DNA from: Hyphomicrobium sp. CS1GBMeth3
GTDB taxonomy: Bacteria > Pseudomonadota > Alphaproteobacteria > Rhizobiales > Hyphomicrobiaceae
Length of the DNA: 64,000 bases
NCBI RefSeq assembly: GCF_900117455.1
Contig: NZ_FPHO01000002.1
Coordinates: 62,001-126,000, forward strand
Direction: 5' to 3'
Position numbers and translations under genes: made by a program. The notes under the pieces were generated by a model. The model did not search any database and was not told the origin of the DNA. It was given only the letters and a program-made list of their open reading frames with translations. How positions within the stretch are numbered: the stretch's first letter is position 1; every line of letters begins with the position of its first letter. This document shows, in pieces, positions 35,029 to 44,728 of this stretch.

Positions 35029-36882
35029 ATGACGGCACTCAGGAAGGTCCGCGTTCCGGCGGAGATGCCGGAAGAAGCGGCGTTTCTCGGCGTGGTACAG
35101 TCGGCGCGGGGCTATCGCTGGCGCGAGACGCTTGAGGCGGGGCGGCTCAACGAGGCGGTGGCGATCAGCCAGCAGCATGCGCTGCCGGAGCTGTTGGGAC
35201 GGGTGCTGGCAGCGCGCGGCGTGCGGCTCGACGACGTGCCGGTGTTCCTCGATCCGACGATCCGGGCGCTGATGCCTGATCCATCGACGTTGACGGATAT
35301 GGACAAGGCGGCGAAGCGCTTGGCGGACGCCGTCGTGCGCCGCGAGCGCGTCGCAGTGTTCGGTGATTATGACGTCGATGGTGCGTGCTCATCGGCGCTG
35401 ATGGCGCGCTTCCTTGCGCACCATGATGTGCGCTCGCGCATCTACATTCCGGATCGCCTGACCGAGGGGTACGGTCCGAACACGGATGCCATCGCGCAGC
35501 TCATCGGCGAAGGCGCCAATCTGATCGTCACGGTGGACTGCGGCACGACCAGCGTCGATGTGCTCGGCGGTGCGCCTGCGCAGGGTGCCGATGTTGTTGT
35601 CATCGATCACCATCAGGCCGATGAGACGCTGCCGGCGGTGCATGCGCTCGTCAATCCCAACCGGCTCGACGACATCTCGGGACAGGGGCATCTCTGTGCG
35701 GCGGGGGTGGTCTTCCTCGTGCTGGTGGCGACGGTGCGCGAGCTCAGGCAGCGGGGTTTCTACGGCGCGAGTAAGCCGGAGCCTCAGCTCATCCGCGATC
35801 TCGATCTCGTGGCTCTGGCGACGGTGGCGGACGTGGTGCCGCTTACGGGGCTCAACCGCGCCTACGTGACGAAGGGGCTCGCCATCATGCGCGAGCGCCA
35901 GAACGTCGGTTTGCGTGCTCTTGCGGATGCCGCCGGGCTCAGCGAGGCGCCGAACGCCTATCATCTCGGGTTCATCCTGGGGCCGCGCATCAATGCCGGA
36001 GGCCGCATCGGCGATGCGGCGCTGGGGGCGAAGCTGCTCTCGACGGAAGACGAGGGTGAAGCTGTGCGTATCGCGGCGCTGCTGGACCGGCTCAACAAAG
36101 AGCGCAAGGAGATCGAGCGGGCCGCGCTCGAGGAGGCCGTGGCGATGGCCGACCGCATGCTTGAAGAGGATGCCAACCTCAGTGTGCTCATGGTTGGCTC
36201 GCCCGAGTGGCATCGCGGCGTCGTCGGGCTCATCGCAAGCCGCATCACGGAGCGGTTCAAGCGGCCATCCTGCGTGATCGCATGGGACAACGCTGCAGCT
36301 GGTGGCGTCGTGTCGGGCACCGGGTCGCTGCGCTCGGTGGCGGGCATCGACATCGGCGCGGCCGTGCGCCAGGCCGTGGCCGCGGGCCATCTCGTCAAGG
36401 GGGGCGGTCACGCCATGGCGGCGGGGCTTACGGTTGATCAGGCGAAGCTCGACGACCTGAAGAGTTTCTTCGCGAGTGTGCTCGGCAACGCGGCGGTGCG
36501 TCTTTCGGAGCGTGCGGCGTTTGCGATCGACGGTGCGCTGACGCCGTCGGCTGTCACCGACACTCTGATTGATCTCATCGAGCGCGCGGGACCCTACGGG
36601 CAGGGCAATCCGCAGCCGCGGTTCGCGTTTCCTGCCCATCGGGTGAAGTTCGCCAAGCCGGTTGGCACGGCGCACATTCGCTGCGTGCTGGAAGCAGGGG
36701 ACGGCTCGCGGCTCGATGCGGTTGCTTTCCGTGCTGCCGGGCAGCCGCTGGGCGATCTGTTGACGGCCGCCTCGGGGGCGTTGCCGGTGCATGTGGTGGG
36801 GCAGCTTCGCCGCGACACCTGGGGCGGGCGCAACCGCATCGAGCTTCAGATAGAGGATGCGGCTGATCCGCGCCAACAATGA
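35029..36882 (+). CDS. recJ: Single-stranded-DNA-specific exonuclease RecJ
   Basis: 617 residues. RecJ degrades 5'-ended single-stranded DNA in recombination and mismatch repair. The DHH-family metal motifs are present: VAVFGDYDVDGACSSALM (motif I), IVTVDCGTTS (II), VIDHHQADETLP with the DHH triplet (III), and ALATVADVVPL (IV). The DHHA1 domain has VKGGGHAMAAGLT, and a C-terminal OB fold ends with RNRIELQIEDA. The ATG at 35029 gives a protein of normal RecJ length. It is preceded by a small antisense membrane protein gene and followed by tRNA-Glu. Confidence 0.96.
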   Translation: MTALRKVRVPAEMPEEAAFLGVVQSARGYRWRETLEAGRLNEAVAISQQHALPELLGRVLAARGVRLDDVPVFLDPTIRALMPDPSTLTDMDKAAKRLADAVVRRERVAVFGDYDVDGACSSALMARFLAHHDVRSRIYIPDRLTEGYGPNTDAIAQLIGEGANLIVTVDCGTTSVDVLGGAPAQGADVVVIDHHQADETLPAVHALVNPNRLDDISGQGHLCAAGVVFLVLVATVRELRQRGFYGASKPEPQLIRDLDLVALATVADVVPLTGLNRAYVTKGLAIMRERQNVGLRALADAAGLSEAPNAYHLGFILGPRINAGGRIGDAALGAKLLSTEDEGEAVRIAALLDRLNKERKEIERAALEEAVAMADRMLEEDANLSVLMVGSPEWHRGVVGLIASRITERFKRPSCVIAWDNAAAGGVVSGTGSLRSVAGIDIGAAVRQAVAAGHLVKGGGHAMAAGLTVDQAKLDDLKSFFASVLGNAAVRLSERAAFAIDGALTPSAVTDTLIDLIERAGPYGQGNPQPRFAFPAHRVKFAKPVGTAHIRCVLEAGDGSRLDAVAFRAAGQPLGDLLTAASGALPVHVVGQLRRDTWGGRNRIELQIEDAADPRQQ

Positions 36883-37002
36883 CGGGCGGTGTTGCGTGAA
36901 ATTGGCGCGTCCGGGCCATGGGCTCGCGCACGGCTTGCGCCCGGGGCCATTCCTTCCTATACCACGCTGCCGCGCATCGGCGCTTCGCCTCAGCGAGCTT
37001 CT

Positions 37003-37077
37003 GGTCCCTTCGTCTATCGGTTAGGACGTCAGATTTTCAATCTGAAAAGACGGGTTCGACTCCCGTAGGGACCGCCA
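37003..37077 (+). tRNA. tRNA-Glu (anticodon TTC)
   Basis: 75 bases that fold into a full cloverleaf. The acceptor GGTCCCT pairs with AGGGACC, discriminator G, encoded CCA. The D-arm contains TCGGTTAGGAC. The anticodon stem TCAGA/TCTGA encloses loop TTTTCAA with anticodon TTC at 37036-37038. The T-arm has GGGTTCGACTCCC. Confidence 0.98.
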
Positions 37078-37088
37078 TGTTATTGCTC

Positions 37089-37111
37089 AGGAATTTCGTT
37101 CCTGTTTTGTC
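37089..37111 (+). terminator. Rho-independent terminator after tRNA-Glu
   Basis: CAGGAA (37089-37094) pairs perfectly with TTCCTG (37100-37105) across the loop TTTCG, followed by TTTTGT. It lies 11 bases past the tRNA end. Confidence 0.75.
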
Positions 37112-37359
37112 ATTCCCACTTTTCCACAGGTTTGCTTCTCGATCAGTTCGCGACGTTTCCGTGCGGTGGCCGCGCTCTGGGTTCCGTGCGCTTAACGTAG
37201 AGCCGTGCCGCGTTTGGGGTCTTGTGCATCGACGCACCCGTTGTCTCGGCTTCGGTCGCGCTGGACTCTCCGAGTCTCACCGAGTGTCACGTAAGTTGGA
37301 GTAGATGCCGGATCGAGGTTGATAGCCACTCGTGCGGCCGTGTTGGAGCAAATCTCAAG

Positions 37360-37590
37360 CTATCCGCGCTTGACCACCTTCTCGATCTGAAAAAGCGGCT
37401 TGAACTTGCGGGCAACGAGCGTCAGACGCATCCCCACCGGAACTGCGGGCAGTCCGCGCGTGAGCAGCGGGACCGTGACCCCGCTGTCCGTGAGAAGCTC
37501 GCCGTAGTCGCCGTACCAGACGGTAACTGTTCCGGTGAACACGTGCGTGTCCGGCTCAACAGGATAGGAGGTGTTCATCTCGAGATCCAT
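37360..37590 (-). CDS. Small OB-fold/cold-shock-like protein of unknown function, 76 aa
   Basis: Start ATG at 37590 (MDLEMNTSYPVEP); a second ATG at 37578 is possible. The core runs FTGTVTVWYGDYGELLTDSG, then VPLLTRGLPAVPVGMRLTLV and FQIEKVVKRG. The order short beta strand - G-Y-G/GDYG - strand - V-G-x-R-L-x-V - strand resembles cold-shock/OB-fold proteins, but the aromatic RNP motifs of true CspA proteins are weak. It may bind RNA or another ligand. It lies between tRNA-Glu and the glycine-cleavage operon with no linked genes. Confidence 0.5.
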   Translation of the reverse strand: MDLEMNTSYPVEPDTHVFTGTVTVWYGDYGELLTDSGVTVPLLTRGLPAVPVGMRLTLVARKFKPLFQIEKVVKRG

Positions 37591-38145
37591 TCTTTGATCG
37601 CCGCGTCCGGCCGTGAGGGAGGAGCGTATGCATTGGCGCTGGAAGGCACGAGGCAATCGGTTGTTTTGATGTTTGGGTGCGACGTCCGGGGGGCGATGCG
37701 ATCGAGACGTCTGAAAGCTTTGCCTCGAAGCCGCTTGGTCGGCCGCTTACACCGTCGGAGGGCGCGAAGGCGCGCGATGCGCGCAGACTCGCGGCGTTGG
37801 CGGTTGAACGATCCGTCGCATCTCATGGCAGCGCGCCACAGAGCAGTGGAGGCTGCGGGTGCGCTCGACGATAACGACTGATTGGAATCGGTGTGGCATG
37901 AGTGGGTACCTCGCGGCGCGATACGGTCGCGCATTCCGCTTGGAGCAAGGCCGGGATGGCCCGCAGTCCCATTCGACAGTCAGTCTGCGAGGAATACGAC
38001 TGACCTCATATGAAAAACGCTCTCCCTCGCGACGAGACTTTTGCTTATCCGGACGGTGCAGCGCAACAGAAAAATGCGCCGACGGGTGTCCCGGCTCCGC
38101 TGCCGTGCGAACACCCGTAATCAGCGCGCGAAGGCTGTGCCGGAT
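37591..38145. other. Intergenic region between the OB-like gene and gcvP
   Basis: About 555 bases. No supported gene: frames here are short and lack protein-like composition. It contains the probable gcvP terminator (38082-38118, minus strand). The rest should hold the promoter of the small minus-strand gene. No repeat or RNA gene recognised. Confidence 0.4.
38082..38118 (-). terminator. Possible terminator downstream of gcvP
   Basis: On the minus strand ACGGGTGT (38118-38111) pairs with ACACCCGT (38089-38082) over a 21-base loop. A TTTTT run lies about eight bases further on. It is 28 bases past the gcvP stop. The long loop and late T-run make it a moderate candidate. Confidence 0.45.
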
Positions 38146-40992
38146 CTACTCGGCGGCCTCCTTATAGCTCTCCAACGGCGGGCACGCGCAGACGAGATTT
38201 CGATCGCCGTAGACGTTGTCCACGCGGTTGACCGGCGGCCAGTACTTGTCGACTCGGAAGGCGCCTGGCGGAAAGCACGCGGCCTCGCGCGAGTAGGGCC
38301 GATCCCACGGGCCCACCAGATCCTCGACAGTGTGCGGCGCGTTCTTGAGCGGGTTGTTCTTACGGTCGATGAGGCCCTCCGCGATGGCGCGGGCCTCCTC
38401 ACGGATGGCCAGCATCGCCGAGCAGAACCGATCCAGCTCGGCTTTGGTCTCGCTCTCCGTCGGCTCTATCATCAGCGTGCCGGCAACCGGCCAGCTCATG
38501 GTCGGCGCATGGAAGCCGCAGTCGATCAGCCGCTTGGCGATGTCGTCCACGGTGACGCCGGCGCTCTCCATGAGCGGACGCGTATCGATGATGCACTCGT
38601 GCGCCACGCGACCGTTCCGTCCGGTGTAGAGCACAGGGTAGGCACCCTCGAGCCGCCTGGCGATATAGTTGGCGTTGAGGATGGCGATACGGGTGGCCTG
38701 CGTGAGCCCTCGCCCGCCCATGAGCAGGCAATAGCTCCACGAGATCGGCAGGATCGACGCCGAGCCGTAAGGTGCCGCCGAGACGGTATGCTCGCGCCCA
38801 TCCGTTTCGGGGTGCCCGGGCAGGAACGGGATGAGGTGCTCTCTGACCCCGATGGGTCCCATACCGGGGCCCCCACCCCCGTGTGGAATGCAAAACGTCT
38901 TGTGCAGATTAATGTGACCGACGTCGGCGCCGATGTCGCCGGGGCGCGCCAGGCCGACGAGCGCGTTGAGGTTGGCGCCGTCGAAATAGACCTGGCCGCC
39001 GTTGGCGTGCGTGATTTCGCAGAGCGCGATGACACTCTCCTCGAACACGCCGTGGGTCGAAGGATAAGTGATCATGCAGGCGGCCAGGCGGTCCTTGTGT
39101 CTCTCGGCCTTGGCGCGGAAGTCGGCAACGTCGATGTTGCCCTCCGCGTCTGTGCCGACGACGACGACCGACATGCCGCACATCTGCGCGGAGGCCGGGT
39201 TCGTGCCGTGCGCGGACGCCGGGATGAGGCAGACGTCGCGGTGGGGTTCCCTGCGGCTCCTGTGATAGGCGCGGATGGCGAGCAGCCCGGCGTATTCGCC
39301 CTGCGCGCCTGAGTTGGGCTGCATCGAGATCGCGTCATAGCCGGTGATCGCGCAAAGCTTCGCGCAGAGATCGTCGATCAACTCCCTGTAGCCCTCGACC
39401 TGGTCAGCGGGCACGAAGGGGTGCAACTCGCCGAACTCGGGCCAAGAGATCGGCAGCATCTCGGCGGTGGCGTTCAGCTTCATCGTGCACGAGCCGAGAG
39501 GGATCATAGAGCGGTCAAGCGCCAAGTCGCGGTCGGCGAGGCGACGCATGTAGCGCGTCATCTCGCTCTCCGCGCGGTTCATGTGGAAGATGGGATGCGT
39601 CAGGATCTCCGACGTGCGGATGAGATCCTGCGGCAGCCGCGAGGCGGGCCAGGCGTCCTGGTACCTGAGATCGAAGCCGCCGAAGGCACGCCATACGGCT
39701 TCCAGCGTGTCGGGGCGCGTGCGCTCGTCGACAGTGATGCCGATACGGTCGCTCCCGACCTTGCGCAGATTGATGGCGTTGTCGACGGCGTTCTTGAGGA
39801 TCAGCCCCTGATAGGCGCCGACCTCGACCGTGATGGTGTCGAAGTAGGCGGCGGGGCTCACCTTGAAGCCGAGTGAGGTCAGTCCCTCGTCAAGACGCAC
39901 GGCGTCGCGATGCACACGCTCGGCAATGGCCTTGAGCCCACGCGGCCCGTGGAACACGGCGTACATCGACGCGATGACGGCCAGCAGCACCTGGGACGTG
40001 CAGATATTCGAGGTCGCCTTCTCGCGGCGGATGTGCTGCTCGCGCGTTTGCAAGGCGAGACGGTAGGCGCGATTGCCGCGCGAGTCGACCGAGACGCCGA
40101 CAATGCGGCCGGGAAGCGTGCGCTTGTAGGCGTCGCGCGTGGCCATGTAGGCTGCATGCGGTCCGCCGTAGCCCATCGGCACGCCATAGCGCTGCATGGA
40201 CCCGACGGCGATGTCGGCGCCCATCTCGCCAGGAGACTTCAAGAGCGTAAGCGCCAGTGGGTCGGCGGCAACGACAGCGATGGCGCCGGCCGCATGCAGC
40301 TTCGCAATCGGATCTGAGAAGTCGTGGCAGGCACCGCACACGCCCGGATATTGGAACAGCGCGCCGAAGACGGTCCCGGGCTCGAGGTCGTGGAACGGAT
40401 CGCCAACGACGACGCGCCAGCCGAGCGGCTCGGCGCGCGTTTTAACGACGGCGATGGTCTGCGGCAGACAATCCTTGTCGACGAAGAATGTGTCGGCTTT
40501 GGCGGTCGCCACACGATGCGCCATTGCCATCGCCTCGGCAGCCGCCGTTGCCTCGTCGAGCAGCGAAGCGTTGGCGATGTCGAGTCCGGTCAGATCGGAG
40601 ACAAGCGTCTGGAAGTTGAGTAGCGCTTCAAGACGGCCTTGGCTGATCTCGGGCTGATAGGGTGAGTAGGCCGTATACCAGGCCGGGTTCTCGAAGATGT
40701 TGCGCTGGATGGCCGGCGGCATGGTGGTGCCGTGGTAACCCTGCCCGATGAGCGAGGTCAGCACGCGGTTCTTGTTGGCCGTAGCACGCACTTTGTCGAG
40801 TGCGCGGCGCTCGGACAGCGATTTGCCGAAGTCGATGCGCGACGTCTGACGGATCGAGGCCGGCACCGTCTCGTCGATCAGCGCGGCGAGGCTCTCAGCG
40901 CCGACGACAGCCAGCATTTCCGCAATCTCGGCGGCGGATGGCCCTATGTGGCGCCGATTGGCAAAATCATAAGGATCGTAGGAGCCGGGCAT
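38146..40992 (-). CDS. gcvP: Glycine dehydrogenase (decarboxylating), P protein
   Basis: 948 residues, ATG at 40992. It decarboxylates glycine and passes the aminomethyl group to the lipoyl arm of GcvH. It is the full-length, single-chain form of two homologous halves. The N-terminal half has [12 protein letters not shown] and [20 protein letters not shown]-type sequence ([15 protein letters not shown] here). The C-terminal half has [37 protein letters not shown], and the PLP Lys in [20 protein letters not shown]. Terminal gene of the gcvT-gcvH-gcvP operon; 13 bases separate it from gcvH. Control by the glycine riboswitch upstream of gcvT is expected. Confidence 0.97.
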   Translation of the reverse strand: MPGSYDPYDFANRRHIGPSAAEIAEMLAVVGAESLAALIDETVPASIRQTSRIDFGKSLSERRALDKVRATANKNRVLTSLIGQGYHGTTMPPAIQRNIFENPAWYTAYSPYQPEISQGRLEALLNFQTLVSDLTGLDIANASLLDEATAAAEAMAMAHRVATAKADTFFVDKDCLPQTIAVVKTRAEPLGWRVVVGDPFHDLEPGTVFGALFQYPGVCGACHDFSDPIAKLHAAGAIAVVAADPLALTLLKSPGEMGADIAVGSMQRYGVPMGYGGPHAAYMATRDAYKRTLPGRIVGVSVDSRGNRAYRLALQTREQHIRREKATSNICTSQVLLAVIASMYAVFHGPRGLKAIAERVHRDAVRLDEGLTSLGFKVSPAAYFDTITVEVGAYQGLILKNAVDNAINLRKVGSDRIGITVDERTRPDTLEAVWRAFGGFDLRYQDAWPASRLPQDLIRTSEILTHPIFHMNRAESEMTRYMRRLADRDLALDRSMIPLGSCTMKLNATAEMLPISWPEFGELHPFVPADQVEGYRELIDDLCAKLCAITGYDAISMQPNSGAQGEYAGLLAIRAYHRSRREPHRDVCLIPASAHGTNPASAQMCGMSVVVVGTDAEGNIDVADFRAKAERHKDRLAACMITYPSTHGVFEESVIALCEITHANGGQVYFDGANLNALVGLARPGDIGADVGHINLHKTFCIPHGGGGPGMGPIGVREHLIPFLPGHPETDGREHTVSAAPYGSASILPISWSYCLLMGGRGLTQATRIAILNANYIARRLEGAYPVLYTGRNGRVAHECIIDTRPLMESAGVTVDDIAKRLIDCGFHAPTMSWPVAGTLMIEPTESETKAELDRFCSAMLAIREEARAIAEGLIDRKNNPLKNAPHTVEDLVGPWDRPYSREAACFPPGAFRVDKYWPPVNRVDNVYGDRNLVCACPPLESYKEAAE

Positions 40993-41005
40993 TGTCCTCT
41001 CCGCG

Positions 41006-41377
41006 CTAGGTATTGTCGCCGATCAGCGCCTTGTAGGACGCCTCGTCCATGAGACTGTCGAAGTCCGCGGCGCTCGCGAGTTTCATGCGGTAGAGCCAGC
41101 CCTTGCCAAGCGGGTCTGTGTTGACCAGGGCCGGGTCCTGAATGACGGCTTCATTGATCTCGACCACCTCGCCGTCGAGCGGCGCGAAGACGTCGGAGGC
41201 GGCCTTGACCGACTCGACCACGGCCGCGCCTTGCCCCTTCGTGAGCTTGGCACCGACCTTCGGCAGCTCGACGAAGACGAGATCGCCGAGCTGGGTCGAG
41301 GCATGTGCAGTGATGCCGACGGTGGCGACATCGCCATCCAGCATCAGCCATTCATGCTCTTCGGTGAATTTCGTCAC
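41006..41377 (-). CDS. gcvH: Glycine cleavage system H protein
   Basis: 123 residues from a GTG at 41377, chosen because AAGGAG lies about eight bases upstream and the family starts near TKFTEEHEW. The lipoyl-attachment Lys is in [20 protein letters not shown], the conserved ESVKA motif. The C-terminus ([16 protein letters not shown]) is also standard. GcvH carries the aminomethyl group between GcvP and GcvT and the dihydrolipoyl arm to the L protein. Lies between gcvT and gcvP with 14- and 13-base gaps. Confidence 0.97.
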   Translation of the reverse strand: MTKFTEEHEWLMLDGDVATVGITAHASTQLGDLVFVELPKVGAKLTKGQGAAVVESVKAASDVFAPLDGEVVEINEAVIQDPALVNTDPLGKGWLYRMKLASAADFDSLMDEASYKALIGDNT

Positions 41378-41391
41378 GGCGGATCTCCTTC

Positions 41392-42564
41392 TCACGGCAG
41401 GCGGCTGTCGCCGCGTTTGAATCTCGGAGCGACGAATGGCAGCGATGCGACCGTCATCGGCAGCCGCTGGCCGCGCACCTCGGCGAGAACGACCGTGCCC
41501 GGCGTGGCCATCGCGCGCGGGACATAGCCCATGGCCACAGGCCGGTCGGCCGTCGGCCCGAACCCGCCGGACGTGACGGTGCCGATAGGTTCGCCCGCAT
41601 CGTCGGATGTAAAGATCAGAGCGCCGGTGCGAACGGGCGCGCGCCCTTCGGCGAGCAATCCGACGCGGCGGCGGGCGGTTCCCTTTTCAATCTGATCGAG
41701 GACGGTGTCCGCTCCGGGAAAGCCGCCCGCGCGTGCGCCGCTGCGGTGGCGGACCTTCTGGATGGCCCACGCAAGGCCGGCCTCGACGGGCGTCGTCGCC
41801 TGATCGATGTCGGAACCGTAAAGACACAAGCCGGCCTCGAGACGCAGTGAATCACGCGCGCCGAGCCCGATCGGTGCGACAGCCGGATCTTCGAGCAGGG
41901 CCATTGCCACCTCGCACGCCTTCTCCAGAGGCAGAGAAATTTCGAACCCGTCCTCGCCCGTGTAGCCCGAGCGGGTGACGATGCAAGTTGCGTCAATGAT
42001 GTCGAACGACCGCACGTCCAAGAACATCATGTCGCGGCACGCATGCGCATGACGCGCGAGAATGTCTTCGGCTTGCGGACCCTGCAGCGCGATAAGGGCG
42101 CGGTCGAGCCGCTCCACATCGCAAGCATCCGAGAGAGACGCACTGAGGCGCACTTCATCGGCATCCTTGCAGGCCGCGTTGACGACGAGGAGAAGATGAT
42201 CGCCGCGATGCGCGATCATCAGGTCGTCCAGAATACCACCGGCGTCGTTGGTGAAGACCGCATAGCGCTGACGGCCCGGGGCGAGCCCGAGCACGTCAAC
42301 CGGAACCAGCCGCTCGAGCGCCCGCGCGGCATCCTCGAGCCGCCCAGATTTGGCGCGGAGTGCGATCTGCCCCATGTGTGACACGTCGAACAGGCCAGCA
42401 GCGGCGCGCGTGTGCAGGTGCTCCTTGAGGACGCCGGGAGCATAGTTGACCGGCATCTCGTAACCGGCGAACGGTACCATGCGTGCGCCACGCGCCACAT
42501 GCAGCGCATGGAGCGGCGTGCGTTTGAGAACTGCGGAAGAATCGGCGTGCGGCGTATCGCTCAC
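41392..42564 (-). CDS. gcvT: Aminomethyltransferase, T protein of the glycine cleavage system
   Basis: 390 residues from a GTG at 42564 with GGAG eight bases upstream; a longer frame to 42603 enters the riboswitch. It moves the one-carbon unit from GcvH to tetrahydrofolate. Motifs: [57 protein letters not shown]-type central region and [14 protein letters not shown] (folate site), then [20 protein letters not shown]. The C-terminal barrel ([20 protein letters not shown]) is complete. First gene of the operon and directly behind the tandem glycine riboswitch. Confidence 0.97.
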   Translation of the reverse strand: MSDTPHADSSAVLKRTPLHALHVARGARMVPFAGYEMPVNYAPGVLKEHLHTRAAAGLFDVSHMGQIALRAKSGRLEDAARALERLVPVDVLGLAPGRQRYAVFTNDAGGILDDLMIAHRGDHLLLVVNAACKDADEVRLSASLSDACDVERLDRALIALQGPQAEDILARHAHACRDMMFLDVRSFDIIDATCIVTRSGYTGEDGFEISLPLEKACEVAMALLEDPAVAPIGLGARDSLRLEAGLCLYGSDIDQATTPVEAGLAWAIQKVRHRSGARAGGFPGADTVLDQIEKGTARRRVGLLAEGRAPVRTGALIFTSDDAGEPIGTVTSGGFGPTADRPVAMGYVPRAMATPGTVVLAEVRGQRLPMTVASLPFVAPRFKRGDSRLP

Positions 42565-42609
42565 GTCGGGGCTCCATCTCTCTCTCGCGCACGAAACGTG
42601 CACGGAAAT

Positions 42610-42830
42610 GAGCCCCCTCTGTCGCGAAACCTGAAAGATTAGGCGCCTTGCCCGCCAAGTTCCCGGCGGGATCGGCCCCTTGTCATCGTCGGTGGATGAA
42701 ACGGATCACTGTCTCATCGCTTTCCAGAGCGTCATCGGACTGCGGTCCGTTTGCCTGAGAGATTCCGGGGCGGTTGCTCCTTCGGCGCCAGCCTAGCACA
42801 AGGCAGGCTGATCTCTTCCGCAGTCCATAG
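42610..42830 (-). promoter_or_regulatory. Tandem glycine riboswitch upstream of gcvT
   Basis: On the minus strand two consecutive glycine aptamers are seen. Aptamer I (42826-42737) contains GCGGAAGAGAT, the core GCGCCGAAGGAGCAA and CTCTCAGGCAAACGGAC, closed by GGACTGCGG at its 5' end and CCGCAGTCC at its 3' end. Aptamer II (42735-42610) shows GCTCTGGAAAGCGATGAGAC, CACCGACGATGACAAGG and AATCTTTCAGGTTTCGCGAC. These are the conserved pieces of the glycine riboswitch class. It should switch gcvTHP on when glycine is high. The end of aptamer II is about 45 bases before the gcvT start. Confidence 0.92.
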
Positions 42831-43052
42831 TTGACGCGCAAAACATGGAGAGCTTTGCGATCGGGGTCAAGTTCGTCTTTGGTTGGGACAGTCTTCGCTC
42901 TTTCGTGGCAAATCGAAAACGCGACTTCCTGGCGAACAGTTCGACCACAAGCTCGTCCTCGCAAATTGCAGCTCTGGAAAAGCAGATCACCGCCAAGGAG
43001 ACCGGGGTCATCTACGGCGAGCGCATAGACTTTCATTTGGGAATAAAGAATG
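42831..43052. other. Divergent-side spacer upstream of the glycine riboswitch
   Basis: About 220 bases with no supported gene. The promoter of the gcv operon should lie at its left side on the minus strand; CAACTAT just before the riboswitch is a possible -10. Nothing else recognised. Confidence 0.4.
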
Positions 43053-43076
43053 CCCCGGAGGAGTTAGCCTCCGGGG
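43053..43076 (-). terminator. Terminator of the carboxylate-amine ligase gene
   Basis: CCCCGGAGG (43053-43061) and CCTCCGGGG (43068-43076) pair perfectly across a 6-base loop. On the minus strand the stem is followed by CATTCTTTATT, a T-rich stretch. It lies 36 bases past the stop of the minus-strand gene. Confidence 0.7.
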
Positions 43077-43111
43077 GGCCCTTATCCCGAGGCGTGTGGT
43101 GGCAGCAGCGC

Positions 43112-44251
43112 TCAATGCGTTGACGGGGAAGCGGTCTCGGCGACAAGCTGATCAATGACGGCGATGAATGCGTCGCGCTCATCGCAGCCGTCTGCCAAGG
43201 CTTGTTTCCAAGTTTTCAGTTGTCGATCTGCGCTCGTGCCTGTGGTCGCGATCTCGCGCAAGTTGGCGATCTCACGCTCGCAGTCCAGTGCCCGCGCATC
43301 CTCGGCAATGAGCTCACAGAGTTCTTCCGCGAGGTTGGCGAATGGGACCAACGAGCCGATACTCAGATCAAGCAATGTGCCCGAGGCACCGTATCGTTGG
43401 GCGCGCCATCGGTTCTCGTCGATCAGGGAGATGGGATACGTGCGCCATTTCAGATTGCTTCGTTTTCGTCGCCATAGCATTCGCAAAATGCACAAGTAAG
43501 CAGCGGTAATCGTCAGTGTGTCGTCGATGCGAGGACAGACATCGCAGATTCGCATTTCGAGCGTGGGGAACCGCGCCGACGGCCGAAGGTCCCACCAAAT
43601 CTTGCTTCCATCCTCGATTATCCCGGCGTTGATCAGAACGGCCAGAGTGCGCTGATACTCGCCCCAACTCGCAAATAGGCCCGGCAGGCCAGAGCGTGGA
43701 AGGCGGCTCATGACGGTCAGTCGATACGACTTGAGGCCGGTATCGATGCCACGCCAAAAGGGGGAAGACGTGGAAAGCGTGAGGAGGTGTGGCAGGAAGT
43801 ATCGCGCTTGATTCATAAGGTCGATGCGCAAGTCGTCGTCCTCAATTCCGGCATGCACGTGCATCCCGCAAACTGCGAGCCCGCGGATTGCGCCCGCGAG
43901 TTCTCTATCAAGGTCCTTGTACCGCTCCTTGTCGGTTGTCCCTGTTTCGCCCGGCTGCGCGAACGGATGGGTGCCAGATGCGAGAAGCGCCAGGCCGTAT
44001 TGGTCGGCAATATCGATCACGATCCGCCGCAGTTGGGCGAGTTCCCGTCTCGCGTCTTTGAAACTGCTTAGGGGCTGTGTCGCAACTTCGATTTGGGAGC
44101 GTAGAAATTCCGGGCCGACTTGAGGTCCTATATGGTCTTGAAGGTCCCGCATCATCGCCTCGGGTGCGACCGCAACGTCCCGTGTCTCCCGGTCGACCAA
44201 GTGAAATTCTTCCTCAATTCCGAAGGTGAGGGATGGCGCTCTGGCGATCAC
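43112..44251 (-). CDS. Carboxylate-amine ligase, YbdK / glutamate-cysteine ligase type 2 family
   Basis: 379 residues with a GTG start at 44251. Family motifs: LTFGIEEEFHLVD at the N-terminus (the GxEEE/GIEEEF metal-binding signature), LRSQIEVATQPL, LASGTHPFAQ, CGMHVHAGIED (His/His region), and FPTLEMRICDVCPRIDD. These residues form the ATP-grasp-unlike GCS2 active site that joins a carboxylate to an amine using ATP. The YbdK group has weak glutamate-cysteine ligase activity and its true substrate is unknown. No linked genes; a good terminator follows it. Confidence 0.9.
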   Translation of the reverse strand: MIARAPSLTFGIEEEFHLVDRETRDVAVAPEAMMRDLQDHIGPQVGPEFLRSQIEVATQPLSSFKDARRELAQLRRIVIDIADQYGLALLASGTHPFAQPGETGTTDKERYKDLDRELAGAIRGLAVCGMHVHAGIEDDDLRIDLMNQARYFLPHLLTLSTSSPFWRGIDTGLKSYRLTVMSRLPRSGLPGLFASWGEYQRTLAVLINAGIIEDGSKIWWDLRPSARFPTLEMRICDVCPRIDDTLTITAAYLCILRMLWRRKRSNLKWRTYPISLIDENRWRAQRYGASGTLLDLSIGSLVPFANLAEELCELIAEDARALDCEREIANLREIATTGTSADRQLKTWKQALADGCDERDAFIAVIDQLVAETASPSTH

Positions 44252-44701
44252 GGCGTTCCTCGAGGATTGTGCGACCTGGCGGCGAAGCTCTCATTCGGAA
44301 CGGACAGATCGTTTCGAAGGGGCGCGTGCCCGTTCTACTTTCCCGCAGCGTCGATCCAAGACGTGGCGGGACACCGGATCGCTGACCTAAAGCGGCTTCG
44401 CGATGACGATCATCCGCCTGGGCCGAGCGGAGCTAGCACTCTGCTCTTACCACGTCGGGTCAAGACTGACGATGACGAGCCGCACCCGAGGCAGCCCAGC
44501 CGAATATCGAAATGCTCTCAAGGCTAGCTAAGCCAGTCTGTTGTCGTCGCGGCTGGGTGCTAGGCGCTCCTGCTCAAGGATTCGTGGAAGTCAGCCACAG
44601 ATCAATTTGTTCAAATCCTTACAAGGGGGATAAAGAACCTCGGTAGCAACGCCGCTCCGGGGCTTTGTACGGGCTTGACTTTTTCCTCGCGCCGCCGCTC
44701 A
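44252..44701. other. Intergenic region before the glycan locus
   Basis: About 450 bases between divergent genes with no convincing coding sequence. TTGACT at 44675-44680 could be a -35 box for the regulator gene; the -10 is weak and would fall next to the dyad at 44702. On the minus strand the ligase gene promoter must lie at the left side. No RNA or repeat recognised. Confidence 0.4.
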
Positions 44702-44714
44702 TTCACACTGTGAA
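44702..44714. promoter_or_regulatory. Dyad operator candidate TTCACA-C-TGTGAA
   Basis: A perfect 6-bp inverted repeat with one central base, 14 bases before the ATG of the winged-helix regulator and just after a possible -35 TTGACT (44675-44680). Its position over or next to the transcription start fits self-repression by the adjacent regulator; this is an inference. Confidence 0.5.
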
Positions 44715-44728
44715 CGCCGGGGGGCGCC

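Noticed and set aside
35389-36879. Minus-strand frame of 496 codons opposite recJ
   Set aside because: Shadow of RecJ in GC-rich codons; no motif.
37222-37881. Plus-strand frame of 219 codons over the OB-like gene
   Set aside because: It reads through a more protein-like minus-strand gene, with Arg/Ala-rich shadow composition.
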